Below are positions 10,601-21,149 of a stretch of 64,000 nt of DNA, piece by piece. The position numbers were made by a program, and so were the translations under genes. Where the stretch lies: NCBI RefSeq assembly GCF_018873765.1, contig NC_057924.1, positions 16,703,001 through 16,767,000 of the forward strand. The letters are read 5' to 3'. Below the pieces are notes generated by a model. The model did not search any database. It was not told the origin of the DNA and saw only the letters and a list, made by a program, of their open reading frames with translations. Within the stretch, counting starts at the first letter, position 1, and each line of letters opens with the position of its first letter. The DNA comes from Telopea speciosissima (taxonomy: Eukaryota > Streptophyta > Magnoliopsida > Proteales > Proteaceae).

Positions 10601-12149
10601 ATGCTTTTAGAAACATAGTTGCCAAGGCATAGTAGGCGACGCCTAGGTTGCCTAGCCGGACGCCTAGACACCTTGTTGGTACCGCGTTGCATCCAGGCCC
10701 CCTCCAACACCTTGTGTCGCCTAGATGACATGACAATTATGCTAGAAACCCATCAGGTTCCCAATAAAAGGGAAAAAGCATAACCAAATTCATGGGAATG
10801 CAAAATTAAATTCATGGAAAACATCAGAAAAACTGGTAGAAATATAAAAAAATTCAAAACAAAATGCAAATAATTGCTTGGAAAGCATTTTATCCTGAAA
10901 TTGTACTATCACACATTTCTCTCCATCATTTCCCCAGGCAGCAATTCCTCCACCGTCATGCCAAATTAGGCATCCAGAACAGGGTTCTGGTTGGCAATTC
11001 AACTAGATTAACCAACAGGTTACATCCAGGTTAAGAACTTACAACTATCCACGCCCCGCAGTGGTCATCCCATTCAAAACCTGTAAGACAGGGTTTGAGA
11101 TGGCATTTTCTCGCATGGATTCCCATCATCAAAGTGAATCTCCACTTTTCAGGGCACCATAATATGTTGTTTGCAATTGATTTTTGTACACTTCACTTTG
11201 GTAGATGCAGTTATAGCCATGGGTGGCTAAATTACAAGCCAAATGGTGTAACAACTATTTTTTTTTATAAAAAAAAGGAAATAACCAGAATCAAGAAAGA
11301 TGACCAAAAACCAGGGAAAGAAAGCATAAAATAAAAAATAAATCGGGGTACACCTCTCCTATGTATTTCTCCGTGTCATATTTCAACTCTTATAACGAAA
11401 TAATTGTTTCACCTTCTTTTTTTTTGGGGGGGGGGGGGGGTGTTGGGGGAACAATGATCAAAATCACAGCAACAGTGTAAGAAATGAAGGTAGCAGTAGA
11501 TACAGGGTCTTTAGGTACAAACATCAAAATACGAATAATGGAAGCAATCTAATATCAGAGCAACCAAATCAAACAACAATAAAATAAAATAAGATGACTG
11601 ATCAGCCATTTTTAACAAAAAAAAAATCAAGGGAAAATCATCATAGGAGGAAAACGTTGAACAAGATCGTAGATTTAAAACAAAATCAAATCAGCCAACC
11701 AATGTAACCATAGATTTAAGAGGGTTTTCCAATCTATAGATGATAAAAAAAAATTAAATTAAATAAAAATCGCAAGTCACAATTAATGGAGGAAACAACT
11801 CACGGTGGCTTTGGACTCGAATGGGTGCTCGTCTTCGAGATGTGAACACAAAGAGGCGATATCGTAGTCCTCATAGCAATACGGGCAGGGGAAATCAGGG
11901 CGAACCTCCTCTTCAACCTCAAAATCATCGATGCTCAACCGATCTAATAACAATCACGTCCACCCACCAAAAAAAAACATCAGATTTTTACACAGAAGAA
12001 AAGATCAAATAAAGAATTAAAATCCTACAATACTAGAAAAGGAACAAGATCAAGAAGAAAAAAAAACCTAATTGAGAGTTCTGATGATGCTGCAACGCGT
12101 ACTGGCGTTTTGCCGCGGCAAGGCGAGATATCCAGAGATCGGAATCCAT
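4614..12149 (-). CDS. Di19: Di19 (dehydration-induced 19) zinc-finger protein
   Basis: Minus-strand gene, five exons: 12149-12068, 11943-11804, 6968-6891, 6746-6463 and 4722-4614. Together they make 693 nt and 230 residues, usual for this family. It starts MDSDLWISRLAAAKRQYALQ and ends RAGFVQDLLLSTLFGD, both Di19 signatures. Two C2H2-like fingers are C47-C50-H62-H67 and C76-C79-H90-H95; finger 2 is encoded by exon 3. A basic cluster at 103-109 (RRRRLRR) is a likely nuclear localisation signal, followed by the Di19 C-terminal domain (GRDLREAHLQVLLGG). Family members are nuclear proteins linked to drought, salt and light responses. Introns 1, 2 and 4 are GT-AG; intron 3 is AT-AC. Intron 2 (4.8 kb) is swollen by transposons. 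Frame is kept over all junctions, so the gene looks intact. Confidence 0.94.
4723..6462 (-). other. Di19 intron 4
   Basis: GT-AG intron (donor TCAAG/GTACCC, acceptor TTGCAG). It contains a T-run/G-run tract (about 6410-6437 on the plus strand) just inside the donor, and AT-rich sequence with short open frames that look incidental. No mobile element could be identified with confidence. Confidence 0.8.
6747..6890 (-). other. U12-type AT-AC intron of Di19 (intron 3)
   Basis: The 144-nt intron begins ATATCCTTTC directly after the exon ending TTCAAG, and ends GATCAC before TTGCAGAGACGG. A U12 branch-site-like CCTTTAACT puts the branch A 12 nt before the AC. No GT donor nearby would keep the conserved HGHLFK-LQRRRR junction in frame. 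The donor matches the U12 consensus; the branch site differs from the usual TCCTTAAC at one position. Confidence 0.88.
7170..7660 (+). mobile_element. LTR-like sequence (TGATGCAG family), sense copy
   Basis: Begins TGATGCAGATAAATC and shares order and phrases (GGGCCTTTG, TTAGGCC, GTCTAAGTCT/GTTTAAGTCTG, ATTTGATTAAT) with the opposite-strand copy ending at 9393. It looks like a solo LTR lodged in Di19 intron 2. The right border is uncertain and could reach about 7760. Confidence 0.5.
7772..7811 (-). mobile_element. Au SINE fragment
   Basis: On the minus strand this reads GGGGTAAGGTTGCGTACAGT followed by CCCCTCCCCAAACCCC, the central block of Au-type SINEs. Only this scrap is recognisable. Confidence 0.5.
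7812..8799. other. Di19 intron 2, unassigned part
   Basis: No gene or complete element identified. Positions 8690-8830 repeat the word cccgatct(t/a)cacgatgcaaggag, suggesting a small local duplication. Confidence 0.35.
8800..9393 (-). mobile_element. LTR-like sequence (TGATGCAG family), antisense copy
   Basis: On the minus strand it starts TGATGCAGGTTCATC at 9393 and parallels the 7170-7660 copy in reverse orientation. A local direct repeat of CACATGACCACTTAA-type words lies at 9109-9165. No PBS or coding region adjoins it, so it is probably a solo LTR or remnant. Its far end is not resolved. Confidence 0.5.
9420..10100 (-). pseudogene. RTE-type LINE 3' fragment
   Basis: Read on the minus strand it encodes the last part of a plant RTE polymerase: VVQPDIMYGAECWAVKK, an MLR.MCGKTRKD-like block, then ESRLRWYGHVQQMPRDTP and a SKGRPKMT motif. 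A stop interrupts after IRAD. The 3' end carries the plant RTE tail word AATGGGGTCGGC (AACTCAATGGGGTCGGCTTA on plus at 9429-9448). 5' truncated, no function. It lies inside Di19 intron 2. Confidence 0.8.
10101..10614. other. Di19 intron 2, unassigned part
   Basis: No element delimited. A short tandem run of ttgaaa units lies near 10217-10242. Confidence 0.35.
10615..10741. mobile_element. MITE, family ATAGTTGYCAAGGC, copy A
   Basis: 127-bp element in Di19 intron 2 with ends ATAGTTGCCAAGGC and GACAATTATG, flanked by TTAGAAAC / CTAGAAAC (8 bp, one mismatch). An 8-bp duplication fits the hAT superfamily. A related copy is at 60426-60558. Confidence 0.7.
10742..11803. other. Di19 intron 2, exon-proximal part
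   Basis: No gene or transposon recognised. A T9G15 tract lies at 11417-11440. The sequence ends at the exon 2 donor ACC/GTGAGT, read on the minus strand. Confidence 0.45.
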
Positions 12150-13095
12150 TGATCATGAGAGGTCGAAGAATGAATAGAATACACCAAAATAACAAAAAAA
12201 ATTGAAACTTTTGATTTATTGATTTCTCCTCTCTTCTTCTTCTTCTGCTTTATTTTTCTTCTTAGAAAAGATTTTTTTTTTTCCCCAATTATGTTTGACC
12301 TTTTCTTAGATTTACTAATTGCTGCGAAGAAACTTTGGTAATGGAAGATTTATTAACCCCGAGAGAGAGAGAAGAACCTATTTTATTTCGAGGTTAGTAC
12401 GGTTATGTGGCCTGTGCAAGAGCCAGACATGGCAGTTGGGGGGAGAGAAGGATGACGATACACTGACCATTTTAAAAAGAAAATATGTGGCTCTGTTCTA
12501 CTCACATCCATTGTTCTTAAATAAACCGGACCGGGTGACCAAGATTTTAGAGCACTGGTATCGGTCACCGTCAAAACCGATACCATACCAGTATAGTATC
12601 GACATGGATCGGTCATATCCGATAAGTTTATCCCTGATATTTTTTAAAAAAAATCAGATTTTTGGCTATTTAAACTCATGTCCATACCATTTCATCGATA
12701 CAATATCAACCATTTATCGATAGTGATCACCTTCAAAACAATGTAGCATCGGTTATATCAGGCGATTTGATACCGATACCTCAAACCATACGGGTGACCT
12801 CTGGTTCTCTCTCTTGTCACCCGCTGATTGGGTTAAAAATTGAAACCACATGTTTCCATTCTCTTGGGTCCGGTTATTCGTTTTTGCAAAGCTAAGTTGC
12901 TGACCGTCCGATTCAAGAGGTTCAACCAATTCTTTTACCAAAACAAGGTGGTTGAATGGGTTCAACCATAATCTTAAAGCTGGACCAAACAAGGCAATCA
13001 ATTCGGATTATGTTGGAATCAATCAATCCAACTGTTCTTTTCAAATGATTCCTTTTTTTAATGAATATCTACAGTGGATTAGAGGAGGCTGGATA
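12150..13095. other. Di19 upstream region and degenerate repeats
   Basis: The Di19 promoter and 5' untranslated region should lie just above 12149. On the minus strand there are GA-rich leader-like tracts and a W-box-like GGTCAAAC near 12295. From about 12510 to 12790 the sequence is built of ccgatacc/ggtatcgg words like the interiors of the hAT-like elements, but I could not find paired ends. Confidence 0.4.
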
Positions 13096-13181
13096 AGGTT
13101 CTCGTACGGCATCTACCGCACAAATGGAATCCAAGAGAGTGACTGGATTCCATATGTGTGGCAGATGCCGTACGAGAATCT
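13096..13181. repeat. Short hairpin, 38-bp stem
   Basis: Arm 13096-13133 pairs with 13144-13181, with four mismatches, no bulge and a 10-base loop. The size (86 nt) is that of a compact plant microRNA precursor or a minimal foldback element. Small-RNA data would decide. Confidence 0.75.
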
Positions 13182-13506
13182 GAACAATTCTTGGATTAGA
13201 GAATCAGAATTTGATTCCTTTGCGAGGAAATGCTCGATTCAACTTTACTTTAAAGAAATACTGGTTTTTAACCAGCAGTGTTCCCTACACCCTCTCACAT
13301 GCGGTAGTGAATTTATCACCTTGCCCCTCTCCTTAGATGCTTGTGTGTATGCTCGTATCGGGTCCCACATTGACGCAAAGACCATGCAACCTCACAGTAA
13401 ACCCCTTCTCTACAATGGAGAAGGTTTACACTTACAGTAGATCATTTGATGCAATCCTAAGGTTTTAACAGACCCAAGAGCTAATGTCCATTTACAAAAT
13501 AATTAA

Positions 13507-13642
13507 GGGCCGCTGTTCTCTGTGCCGCAGTACAGCCTGTGCCCAGGCACATGGGGGTGGGCACAATGACCATCTTACCCCTGCACAAGCTGCCCATGTG
13601 CCTGGACGTAGGCTACACTACGGCACAGAAAACATTCCCCTA
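13507..13642. mobile_element. hAT-like MITE, family TTCTCTGTGCCG
   Basis: 136-bp element with imperfect inverted ends (GCTGTTCTCTGTGCCG and CGGCACAGAAAACATT), flanked by a perfect 8-bp duplication ATAATTAA (13499-13506 and 13643-13650). No coding capacity. A distant relative is at 45266-45434. Confidence 0.8.
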
Positions 13643-13689
13643 ATAATTAAATTGAAACAAATATCAGACCTACCACTATGCACATCATA

Positions 13690-14260
13690 GTTGGAAAATC
13701 AGGATTTTAGATTCGATTTGCTCGTTTCAAAATCTGGTGAGTCGAACTTGGTTAGAATGAGTCATGTTTTCTTTTTTCTTGTTTTTTTAATATCTTCCAT
13801 TTCTTTCTCCGAATGAGGTGGGATTAAAGCTATGATTGTTCTAGAAATGAGAAGAAAAAAATGGGCTAATATTAAAGAGGGCAACAGATCTCAACTTGAT
13901 CGCATGGTCTTTATTCTCTACACAAGCGTCTGGGCCAATGGGTGAGCACACCTGGGTATCTACCCTGTGAGAGGACATAGGAAATACCACAAAATAGAGA
14001 TTTTTTTTCCTATTAAAGACAACAAATAAAAATTCTATGGTTTTGTTGATGTAGACCAAACTAATGGTCCATGAATAGTACATGACTTAATAAAAAGTGA
14101 ATTTCACGTTACTCAAGTAAAAACACCAAATCAAACACCAAATCAATAAAAACTCGAATTGATTCGAACTTGAGCGAGTTTTCATGACTCCTGATCAAGT
14201 TTAATGTTTTTTTATTCAACTCAAGTGACTCATTTTAATCAAAACCTGATTTTCCAATTA
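13690..14260. mobile_element. hAT-like MITE, family CATAGTTGGAAAATCAGG, with nested MITE
   Basis: Left end CATAGTTGGAAAATCAGG (about 13690) is mirrored by CCTGATTTTCCAATTAT at the right end. Possible duplication atgcacat/atacacat (7 of 8). The body is related to 44991-45784, sharing gagtcatgttttc and gagcgag words. A second MITE is nested at 13881-14004. Confidence 0.6.
13881..14004. mobile_element. MITE, family AGATCTCTACTTG, copy B (nested)
   Basis: Diverged relative of 1101-1253, with the shared phrases agatctcaacttgatcgcatggt and ctacacaagcgtctgg; it ends near aaaatagagat. It lies within the larger 13690-14260 element, so it inserted later. Confidence 0.55.
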
Positions 14261-14333
14261 TACACATGTGTTGAGTGGGAAAAAAAGCATTGTTGAGCCC
14301 AATGTTTATTTCAGTCCAATGGTCACTATGGTT

Positions 14334-14511
14334 AGAATAATTATCACCTCCAATTCATGGGCACCTCCAATTCCTCTAATAGGGGGGATTAGGGGAGTGG
14401 ACCCCACCTTGGACAGTGTTTTTGGGGCAGGGGGTAGGATGATCATTTCTACCCCCACATGAAGAATTGAAGGAATTGAAGAAGGTAGCGAATTGGAAGG
14501 GATAACGATTC
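14334..14511. mobile_element. Mutator-like MITE, family GAATCGTTATCC, copy A
   Basis: 178-bp element. The left end (GAATAATTATCACCTCCAAT) and the reverse of the right end (GAATCGTTATCCCTTCCAAT) match well. Flanking 9-bp words ACTATGGTT (14325-14333) and ACTAAGGTT (14512-14520) differ at one base; 9 bp is diagnostic of the Mutator superfamily. Sister copy at 41113-41264. Confidence 0.78.
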
Positions 14512-15776
14512 ACTAAGGTTATCATCAATTAACTCTCCCCATTGCCTTACATCCATAGATCGATATTGACATTTGACCTTTATTTTTATTAATTTTTTTG
14601 GCAACATTTGACCAATTTTTTACGCATGAAGTCATGAACCACGTTAATGATATTTTGTTTGTTATTTGACCCAAAAAGACCAAGTTAATGTGCTCCCACA
14701 TAATCACTTCACATCTACTATATATACTCTTTTTTGTTTTTTTGTGGTAAGAACTATACATATTCTTACCTTATGATAAAGTATTCTCTTATTGGATTCA
14801 AAAAAAAAAAGTATTTTTAGGCAACGTTTGGTATGCATTCTAGGTCGATTTTACATTCTCGGATGATAAAAAAGACAGAAGGCATTACATTGAGAGAGAA
14901 TGTAATCTCAGTCCATGTTAAAGTAATTGGCATTGATATTGGCCGATATCGATACAATACAAATACAAATATTGGCCTGTATCGACTTGTGTTGAACGGT
15001 TTTACCCTCACTTTTGGTGATATTTTTTTAACAGATTTACCCTTGATTTGTAGCATTATATTAATACCAACGATACGGAATCAAACCCATCTACCGATAC
15101 GAATACGGATCAGCGATCCAACACCGATTACTTAAACCATCAATCTCACTAGTAGTTGGACATGACTTATTGAGTCAGCTGCATCCAAGGAAAAGGGTTG
15201 AACCATCAGACAAGCTATTTGTAGTTCGAATGTTTTAGGCATGGCTGATCAGTGCCTTATAGAGAACCAATTGCTAGTTTTTTATTTTTAGAAAATAAAA
15301 CGAGAACAATTCTCAATGTGGAGTGTACATTAGCACTCTTTTTCCCTCTCTTCTCCTCACATAAAATGACATCTTGCCCATAGTTTTAGTTTGCAGTATC
15401 AAATCGGATATCGGTCATAACCGATACCAAAACGACATTGATATGTATTGGACGGTATTGGTCTGAATCTGTCGAAAATTTAAAAAATACTACTTTTTGT
15501 CGATTCCAACGATACGTATCAGTATTCTATCGATATTGATCATAGTTAATATTAAAACGGATCAACCGTACCAGTCGATCTGATACCTATACATAAAACT
15601 AGCTATTGCCTTAAATGTATGGAATTATTTCATTATTATTCATTGATGTGCTCCGCTTTGTTGCTTGTTCAGATAACCCTCTTCTATAAAGGACCGACGT
15701 TCTCTATGGAGGAATGTGGCCCTACGACGTGGGGGGTGGGGGGCCCAATGAGAGCATGCAAAATGGCACATTGGGG
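14512..15776. other. Intergenic DNA with degenerate repeats
   Basis: No gene. 14930-15130 and 15390-15590 are built of gatacgaat/ccgatacc words resembling hAT-like interiors, but no paired ends with target duplications could be defined. Confidence 0.35.
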
Positions 15777-16679
15777 TAGGGGTGTCAAATGGTCGGTTTG
15801 GCTTTTCGATCAGGCTGAATTGGTTTTGGTTTCGGAATGAGTTAGACCAAAATCAAACTGTTAACAAACTTCGGTTTTTGGTCGATTTTGGTCTAGTCCG
15901 GTGCGGTTTCGGGTTTTTTCAGTTTTTCAATATCGGGTTAATATCGGTTTCTATCGATTTGTTTTCAGGTTTGAAACACAATGAAATCTTACATTCATAA
16001 CTTGTAATAAGAAAAGATTCGATAAAAACACTTTAACCCTCCCCAAGTCAAACAAGTAAACAACCATGAATAGGAAAATTGCTTTGACAGTATTCATATT
16101 GTAATCTAAACAAAGATGAATAAATTGTAAGGGAAAGATAACTAATATTAATTAATGGATAAATAGAGTTTGTAGCAAAATCATTGTTACAAATCATATC
16201 ATTATTTATCATTAATTGTAAGGGGAAGATAACTAATATTGAAATCAATAAATAACTAATCACTGAGAAGATAACTAATATTGAAATCACAAAATGAACT
16301 CTACTATCAAATCATTCATTTGACTATCCAACTAATTTTGTATAGTGAACAAGGAGATCAATGGAAGCATTGTTACAAATCAATTTTGCTATTCATAACC
16401 ACATACTCATTGATTTGTAACAATTTTCCTTACAATCATAAATTTTCTTACTAATATTGAAATCAATGGATTCACCTATTCATAACCTTATACTTAATAT
16501 TTTTTATTGGTTTTATTCGGTTTGATTTTTGGTTTGGATATCAGTCAGTTCGGTGCGATTCGATTTTCAGCCAGTCCCATTATACCCCAATCCAAAATCT
16601 ATCCAATAAAGATCGGTTCAGTTCAGTCCGGGTTTTTTTGATTGGTCTTACTGGTTCAGGCTAGGTTTTGACACCCTTA
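15777..16679. mobile_element. hAT-like element, TAGGGGTGTCAA family
   Basis: Starts TAGGGGTGTCAAATGG and ends TTTTGACACCCTTA, 903 bp. Flanks CATTGGGG / TATTAGGG agree at 6 of 8 bases, so the duplication is decayed or coincidental. The interior is rich in cggtttggttttcgg-type words and AT-rich direct repeats (aagataactaatatt occurs three times, 16135-16281). A further one-ended relative (TAGGGGTGCAAG) starts at 16683. Confidence 0.6.
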
Positions 16680-18479
16680 TATTAGGGGTGCAAGTTTGGC
16701 CTTGACGGCCCAAGCCCGACCTAGCCCACCCTGAGCCCGAATAGGGCCGGGGTTGAGATACCCTAGCCCAACGGACAGGTCAGGGTTGAGGCCTCGAGCT
16801 GAGCTTAGCCCAACATGACCCTGTCTTCTTCTTCCTGTTCCTTTTTCTTTTTTTTTTTACTCTTCTTCTACTTCTTCTTTCCAGCCTGGTCAATCCATGT
16901 CCTCCCCCCCCCCCCCCCCCACCCCAAAAAAAAATTTTCCCCATAGATGAATTCAAACTTTATCCAAATTCTTTAAGATTTATTTTACCAAGAGTTATCT
17001 AACCTTATTCCTTTTATCTTTTCTGTTTTTTTTTTTTGGGTAAAAAATCCTTTATCAATCTTAACAAAGAGAGAACAAAATTTTGTTTTTGGGGTAAGAG
17101 AGTACAATCTTAGTGAGCCAACATTATAAGAATATTCTCAAACAATGAAAAAAAAAAATAATAAAAGCGAAGGACAATCACAAACAACCAGGTTGGATGA
17201 TATCAAAGTTGAAAGTTGAAACTACTATTGATGCTTTATTGCTTTTAATCGACATGGTCCACTTGCATATGAGGAATAGTGTGTCTGCAAGCAGATGATG
17301 CCTTGAATGATAAATAATGAAAGAGAGAGATGGTGGGAATAATGAGGGCGCTGATTGGTAATGGATTCTTTCTTCTTGTCCGAGTTGTAGACAATTTTAG
17401 CCCCATTATGAGACAAAGGTAGCTTTTGTGTTTTAGAGTCACTGTTGAGTGTTGACTGCCCACCAGTAGATTCGTCCCAATAATAAAACCAATCACTTTT
17501 AAAGTTAAAAATCCACCACTTGGAATCGCACCCCAAGATATGGACTTTGGGACAGGTGACCTGAGTACCTGACCCTTGCAGCTTCATCATTTATCCGTGT
17601 TCCACACTTCTCCTCGGTTCTCTTGTCCTTCTGTCTTCTTGTCTTTATTTAATCTTATAAGGGAAACAACGCCACTCGTGCCAAACACGTCTCCCCTGCG
17701 CCATGACAAAAGAGGCGCAATATGGCCACCACATCCCCTGGATTCTCGAAAATGACCAAGGTATGGGTAGTCATTTTGTGCACCTCTATGTCAGAGCACC
17801 AGGACGGCGTGTCTGGTGCGACCAGGTGGTATTCTGTTTCTCTTAATTTATTTTATATGTGAAGGATAAATTTATGGGTGTTGGGCAAAATCTGAGCTGA
17901 TGTCCACCTGACCGAGCTGATCTACACAAATAAACAACACAAGATAAGAGAGTGTCGGCCTGAGCCGGTTAGTACACTCCCATGTCTAAGTCAAATATCT
18001 AAAACAGATAAAAAGCTCAAATCCAAAGAACAGGAAATGAGAGAGTCCCCTTTACCTGGGGGAGATGTTGCTACTTATAGGGTTGTGATGGTAGATCGGT
18101 GTGTGATTTTCTTGATCATAGATGATAGATAGGATCTCTCATTGGCATAGGTGTCATCTCTTGGTTTAGACACCTGTCGGGTTGGAAGTCACAAGGGAAG
18201 CACGACTTTAACTGGCTCTGACTGTGGTCGAATTAACTAACCACAGAGATCTAAATGCTTGCTGTCCAAGCTTTAGATTTTATCCAAGTGAACTGGGCTG
18301 ATTCTTGTTCTGTTGCTCGGTCGTGGATATAGCTTCCCATCTTGGGGGTGAACCACATAAATCCTTTATGTTGTGCGTTATGTGCTTTCTAATTTTTCAT
18401 TTTCTTCTGCAAATCGTCACTTCTGGGCATTATTTTTTTAACACGAAAAACCTTACCTTCGGCATTATCATCAACAAAA
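16680..18479. other. Intergenic DNA, repeat remnants
   Basis: No recognised gene. 16683-16830 is a one-ended hAT-like piece; 16904-16920 is a C17 run. A 121-codon minus frame at 17225-17590 begins MMKLQGSGTQ; I do not recognise it. 17680-17830 resembles MITE-like sequence near 2000, and 17870-18300 resembles an antisense LTR, without defined borders. Confidence 0.35.
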
Positions 18480-19945
18480 ACCTTAGGCAAGTCAACAAGG
18501 CAAAAATAGATTCTCACTAACAAAACGATATCTAGAACGATTGTTAATGTCCCAATAGATGTCTTGAGATATAAAAGAAGGAGGGTCATTCAAATTTTTT
18601 GAATCTCGAAGAGTTGCTCCCTTCTTTGCAAGGGCAACAGCTACAGAGTTTCCTTCCTTATAACAATGTGATATTCTCCATTGGATTGAAGAGAGAAATG
18701 GTTTTAGATAAATCCATTGCTGCAAGAATATCAAAGGAATGGAATTGTTTATAATTCTTGTAACCATAGCTTGTGATTTGCTCCCAATCCATAACCTCTG
18801 TAGTCCTTTTTGCTTTGAATGCCAATTTAAAAAGAGCTAAATTCCGCAATTAGAAAGCTTTATATTCTTTGCCCCTTTCAAAAATTGACTTCAAAGTAGG
18901 AGTGTAAATGAATAGTCGAAATCCGTTTTCGTATCCGTATCTGAATCCGTCCGAAAGCTAAACGAATGCGGATACGGATAGACTATAGCTATCCAAAAAG
19001 CTATATTTACATGTAAACGGATAAAATATCCGATCCGTATCCGTGTCCGTATCCGTTTAGCACTATCCGAATCCGTCCAATAGCTAATTGGATGCGGATG
19101 CAGATATAGCACTATCCGAGCTGAATCCGATCCGTTTACAGCCCTACTTCAAAGAGAAGACTCCATTGCTGGAAAATTCCAATTCAGTATAGCTATAAAA
19201 TCAATTTGAAATTAGGAAGAAAAAAAAACTCCATACCCAAACCAAATGACTCTACAATCGATTCCGCCCCATTCCATTTATCCTTCCAGAAGATAATTTT
19301 AGAGCAATCACCAATGATCCACATCTCATAAGAAAATACAAATTCCCACACTTTTCTTATACCAGACCATGGTTTGAGGTATAGGATTGGATCGGCCAAT
19401 TTTCCATCGTTACAGTTTTGTTTTAAACTTGTCCACCAATGGAAGAATTAGATCCCTTTTCACCCTTCCTCTGAAGATGTCCACGCCCAGGTATCTAGTA
19501 GGGAAGGAAGAAACTGAGAATCCCAGAATATCTACAATCTGATTTCTCCTATTTACTGGAAGGTTACCCATAAAGATTTTACTATTTTCCCAATTGGATG
19601 ATCTAACCCGAATAATCTGGATATGTTTTAACTTTTAAGGAAAGACTTCAAATTTCTCACAAATCTTGTAACTACATTCATAAATATAAAAATATTTTTT
19701 GCAAAAAACAGGTGAGAATGAACTCTAATTCCCTTGGGAGCTCTCAGAGACTGAATTTTCCCCTCTTGAATAAGATATGAAATACCCCTACACAAGACTT
19801 CTTCTGCCAAGATAAATAACATTGGGAGTAGAGGATCTCCTTTACGTAGACCCCGTTCAACCCAAAAAAAAAAAAAAACCCACCAGACCCCCATTAAACA
19901 AAATTGACAGCTTACCAAAAGATAGAAGATCTTTCTTTCATCCAC
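18480..19945 (-). pseudogene. L1-type LINE remnant (RT, zf-RVT, RNase H)
   Basis: On the minus strand, in order, it encodes a reverse-transcriptase block (VERGLRKGDPLLPMLFILAE, then LFFAKNIFIF where the family has FADD), a pre-zf-RVT block (IIFWKDKWNG) and an RNase H tail (HCYKEGNSVAVALAKKGA). Frames are broken in several places and the catalytic Asp pair is lost, so it is dead. A hAT-like element sits inside at 18897-19146. Confidence 0.8.
18897..19146. mobile_element. hAT-like element, 250 bp
   Basis: Starts TAGGAGTGTAAATG and ends TTTACAGCCCTA, flanked by perfect CTTCAAAG on both sides (18889-18896, 19147-19154). The interior is a degenerate palindromic array of atccgtatccg words. It interrupts the L1 remnant. 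Confidence 0.88.
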
Positions 19946-21053
19946 TTAGGCACCGTTTGACAACGTTACTAGTGTTTCTATGCCGTTTCTGACAAAAAAC
20001 GTATTTTGGTGTTACTGTTACCAGAATAACGTTACTGGCTTCCTGAAAGGTGTTTGATAAACCTGTTCCAGAAACGTATTCAGAACACTATTAATACTGA
20101 AGGGTGTTTGATAAAACTTGTTTCTATAACAGTTTTGTATTGATTAATATAAATTATAAAATTGTCATTTTCACTAAAATACATATAAAGTCATGGATGA
20201 TAGGACATTAAAAAAAAAACAATTTTTAAAATATTGAAAATCATGGGAAAGAAAAGATACTAACATGTACAGAGAGAGAGAGAGAGAGTGAACGGATTAT
20301 TCAACCCATCTGTGACTACTAAATGGCAAAACTGGAAATGGCTCTCACCCCTTTGCTTTACAATTTCGATTCTTTTCTTTTTCTCTGTATAGGTGATGAG
20401 GATCCAACACCGTCCCTCTTTGTTTCTATATAATGAATCACTGATTATTGATTCGTACAAGTCAGTGAGAGCTCTGGACTACTCTCTCTATCTCTCCTCA
20501 ATTGGTCAAGACATTGCACATGGTTAATGTTGCACAGAATTTACAAAAAGCTCCAAAATAAAGCACAGTTTTCACTAGTCATCTTCCTGTTTTTCATGTA
20601 TACCAGGCAGTAAAATCCAACCCAGAACTACCTTACAAGAGAAATCAGCTTATCCTGAAATAGCCTGAGAAACACATAATTATTGGCAACATCAATAAAC
20701 AAGTTATAAACCAATACGTAACTTGATAGATACCTTGGCATCAACATTAATTATTTTTTGTAACTTGTCTAACCCATATCATCCATTGAATACTCCATTT
20801 CAACCACTGCTTTCCTCTGGATGATTGATGCTATCATAGTCTCCCCATAATGAACCAACAACCGAATTTGGAACACTCGGAAACACCAAGTACATGTCCT
20901 CAAAGGGTAGTTTACAAGACTACAAGCATAAAGTCAGGACCTGTATAAACTACCCATCAAAGAGAAATCTGAGATTGGCTTTTGGTACACGATTCTATAA
21001 ACTACTCATCATCGTGTATGATGCTCATGATTGTCTTCTATGAACAGTTGAAT
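19946..21053. other. Intergenic DNA
   Basis: No gene. 19952 onward starts ggcaccgtttgacaacg, a word typical of MITE ends, and partly repeats itself (gtgtttgataaa at about 20050 and 20104), but no far end was found. GA microsatellite at 20271-20288. Confidence 0.35.
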
Positions 21054-21058
21054 AAAAA

Positions 21059-21149
21059 GGGTCATGGTGGATTCGAACCACCATCCCCTTGGAACATGCT
21101 TGACACATCCTCATGTTCCAAGTGCTCTACCAATTTGAGCTAAAGACCC
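21059..21149 (-). tRNA. tRNA-like Pol III gene, anticodon unclear
   Basis: The minus strand reads GGGTCTTTAGCTCAAATTGG at the 5' end and GGTGGTTCGAATCCACC then ATGACCC at the 3' end. The acceptor stem pairs 6 of 7, the D arm (GCTC/GAGC) and T arm (GGTGG/CCACC) are perfect, and A and B boxes are present. A TTTTT Pol III terminator follows immediately (21058-21054). The anticodon arm is unusual: CTTGGAACATG pairs with CATGTTCCAAG, an 11-bp stem over a 13-nt loop. Excess length over a standard tRNA is 18 nt, the size of an intron, but position 33 would then be A rather than U. It is either an unusual intron-containing tRNA, a pseudogene, or a tRNA-like small RNA. Confidence 0.6.

Noticed and set aside
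12319..12723. 134-codon plus-strand frame upstream of Di19
   Set aside because: It reads through ccgatacc-type repeat DNA on both strands; no family resemblance.
12952..13440. 162-codon plus-strand frame
   Set aside because: It includes the 13096-13181 hairpin, so the peptide mirrors a palindrome. No domain recognised and no splice or leader context.
17225..17590. 121-codon minus-strand frame (MMKLQGSGTQ)
   Set aside because: An aromatic patch (DWFYYWDESTGG) recalled a WW domain, but the second Trp and the proline are missing and no neighbouring exon was found.
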